Shown here: positions 21,833 to 22,299 of the stretch, one piece after another | Layout: each line of letters starts with the position of its first letter | How positions within the stretch are numbered: the first letter of the stretch is position 1 | Assembly (NCBI GenBank): GCA_001603765.1 | Contig: LUZV01000154.1 | Coordinates: 1 to 22,299, forward strand | Direction of reading: 5' to 3' | Length of the DNA stretch: 22,299 nt | Source of the DNA: Anaerolineales bacterium Chloro_02 | GTDB lineage: Bacteria; Chloroflexota; Anaerolineae; Anaerolineales; Anaerolineaceae | Notes under the pieces: model-generated | Databases searched by the model: none | What the model was told of the DNA's origin: nothing | What the model saw: the letters and a program-made list of their open reading frames with translations, nothing else | Program-made: the position numbers and the translations under genes

Positions 21833-21838
21833 TATAAT
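21833..21838 (+). promoter_or_regulatory. Likely -10 box of folC
   Basis: A perfect TATAAT directly follows the hairpin stem. The transcript would start near 21845, leaving a leader of about 16 nt that includes GGAG before ATG 21861. No good -35 is visible. Confidence 0.5.
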
Positions 21839-21860
21839 CGCAGGATGTAATGGAGAGTCG

Positions 21861-22299
21861 ATGGAAACGCTTGAAGAAAAATATCAGCAGAGTTTAGACT
21901 GGATTTACAGCTGGGTGGACTTCAGCATGAAGCGGCACGTGGATGACACGCATCGCTTTTTTAAGCTGGATCGCATGAACCATTTAATGGAGCTGCTTGG
22001 CAAGCCGCAAGAGAGTTTTCCGTCTGTGCATGTCGCGGGCACTAAAGGGAAAGGTTCAACAAGCTCTTTTATCGCGGCAGCCGCGCGGGAAGCTGGCTTG
22101 AAGGTCGGGCTTTATACCTCACCGCACCTGGTCGATTTTCGCGAACGAATTACGATCAACGATCAGTGGATTAGTCAGGAGGACATTGTCTCGCTCACCG
22201 ATCAACTGCGCCCTCTGACTGAAATTGTCAACGATACGACCACCTTCGAATTGACTACCGCCCTGGCATTTCTTTACTTTCGTGAACAGAAAGTTGATC
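21861..22299 (+). CDS. folC: Folylpolyglutamate synthase / dihydrofolate synthase, N-terminal part
   Basis: 146 codons are visible before the right edge, starting METLEEKYQQSLDWIYSWVD. The sequence FKLDRMNHLMELLGKPQESF, then VHVAGTKGKGSTSSF (the Mur-ligase-type P-loop), then GLYTSPHLVDFRERI is diagnostic of FolC. This enzyme adds glutamate to folates and often also makes dihydrofolate from dihydropteroate. The SPHLVDFRERI segment is the family's second signature. GGAG (21852-21855) supports ATG 21861; two earlier ATGs (21845, 21850) lead to stops after 1 and 15 codons. It follows the kinase/TPR cluster but has its own -10 box, so it is probably an independent unit. Confidence 0.95.
   Translation, partial: METLEEKYQQSLDWIYSWVDFSMKRHVDDTHRFFKLDRMNHLMELLGKPQESFPSVHVAGTKGKGSTSSFIAAAAREAGLKVGLYTSPHLVDFRERITINDQWISQEDIVSLTDQLRPLTEIVNDTTTFELTTALAFLYFREQKVD

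Overview
The window reads as a chromosomal segment from a bacterium of the Chloroflexota, most likely class Anaerolineae. This is inferred from gene content and protein style: lipoproteins and membrane proteins with Thr/Pro-rich linkers, a gingipain-type secreted peptidase ending in a short aromatic/LP tail, a CapA-like lipoprotein, META-domain proteins and moderate G+C. No rRNA or other phylogenetic marker is present to prove it. No CRISPR array, insertion sequence, integrase or phage gene was seen.

Layout. Positions 1-4830 are a minus-strand housekeeping block. From its 5' end it holds rplU (L21), rpmA (L27) and an L31 protein fused to an RNA polymerase alpha-CTD-like domain. An intrinsic terminator follows, then a second unit with its own promoter: tdk (thymidine kinase), hpt (hypoxanthine phosphoribosyltransferase), a CCA/poly(A) nucleotidyltransferase, an alpha/beta hydrolase and a nitroreductase that runs off the left edge. 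Genes in this second unit overlap or nearly touch, so translational coupling is likely. A plus-strand tRNA-Glu(UUC) with its own promoter and terminator lies at 4962-5147. Next to it is a lower-G+C minus-strand gene (5314-6840) for a DNA methyltransferase carrying a C-terminal PD-(D/E)XK nuclease-like domain.

Positions 6997-11846 hold two minus-strand exported proteins: a CapA-like lipoprotein and a large C25 (gingipain-like) peptidase. comM (11978-13498) and a double META-domain lipoprotein (13720-14481) follow on the plus strand. serC (14659-15747) converges on them, with a separate terminator for each side.

The most interesting part is 15938-21783, a plus-strand cluster of three genes. 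The first is a 963-residue protein with an atypical protein-kinase domain and a long helical tail. The second is a 336-residue stand-alone kinase-like protein with the same unusual catalytic signature. The third is a 630-residue TPR/coiled-coil protein with one membrane span and an extracytoplasmic SH3-like domain on a Thr/Pro linker. I recognise no described system with this composition. It may be a membrane-associated signalling module, with the third protein as sensor or scaffold and the two kinase-like proteins as cytoplasmic partners. The window ends in folC (21861 to the right edge). Several plus-strand starts here (comM, the first kinase, perhaps the second) have a -10 box so close to the ATG that leaderless mRNAs are plausible.
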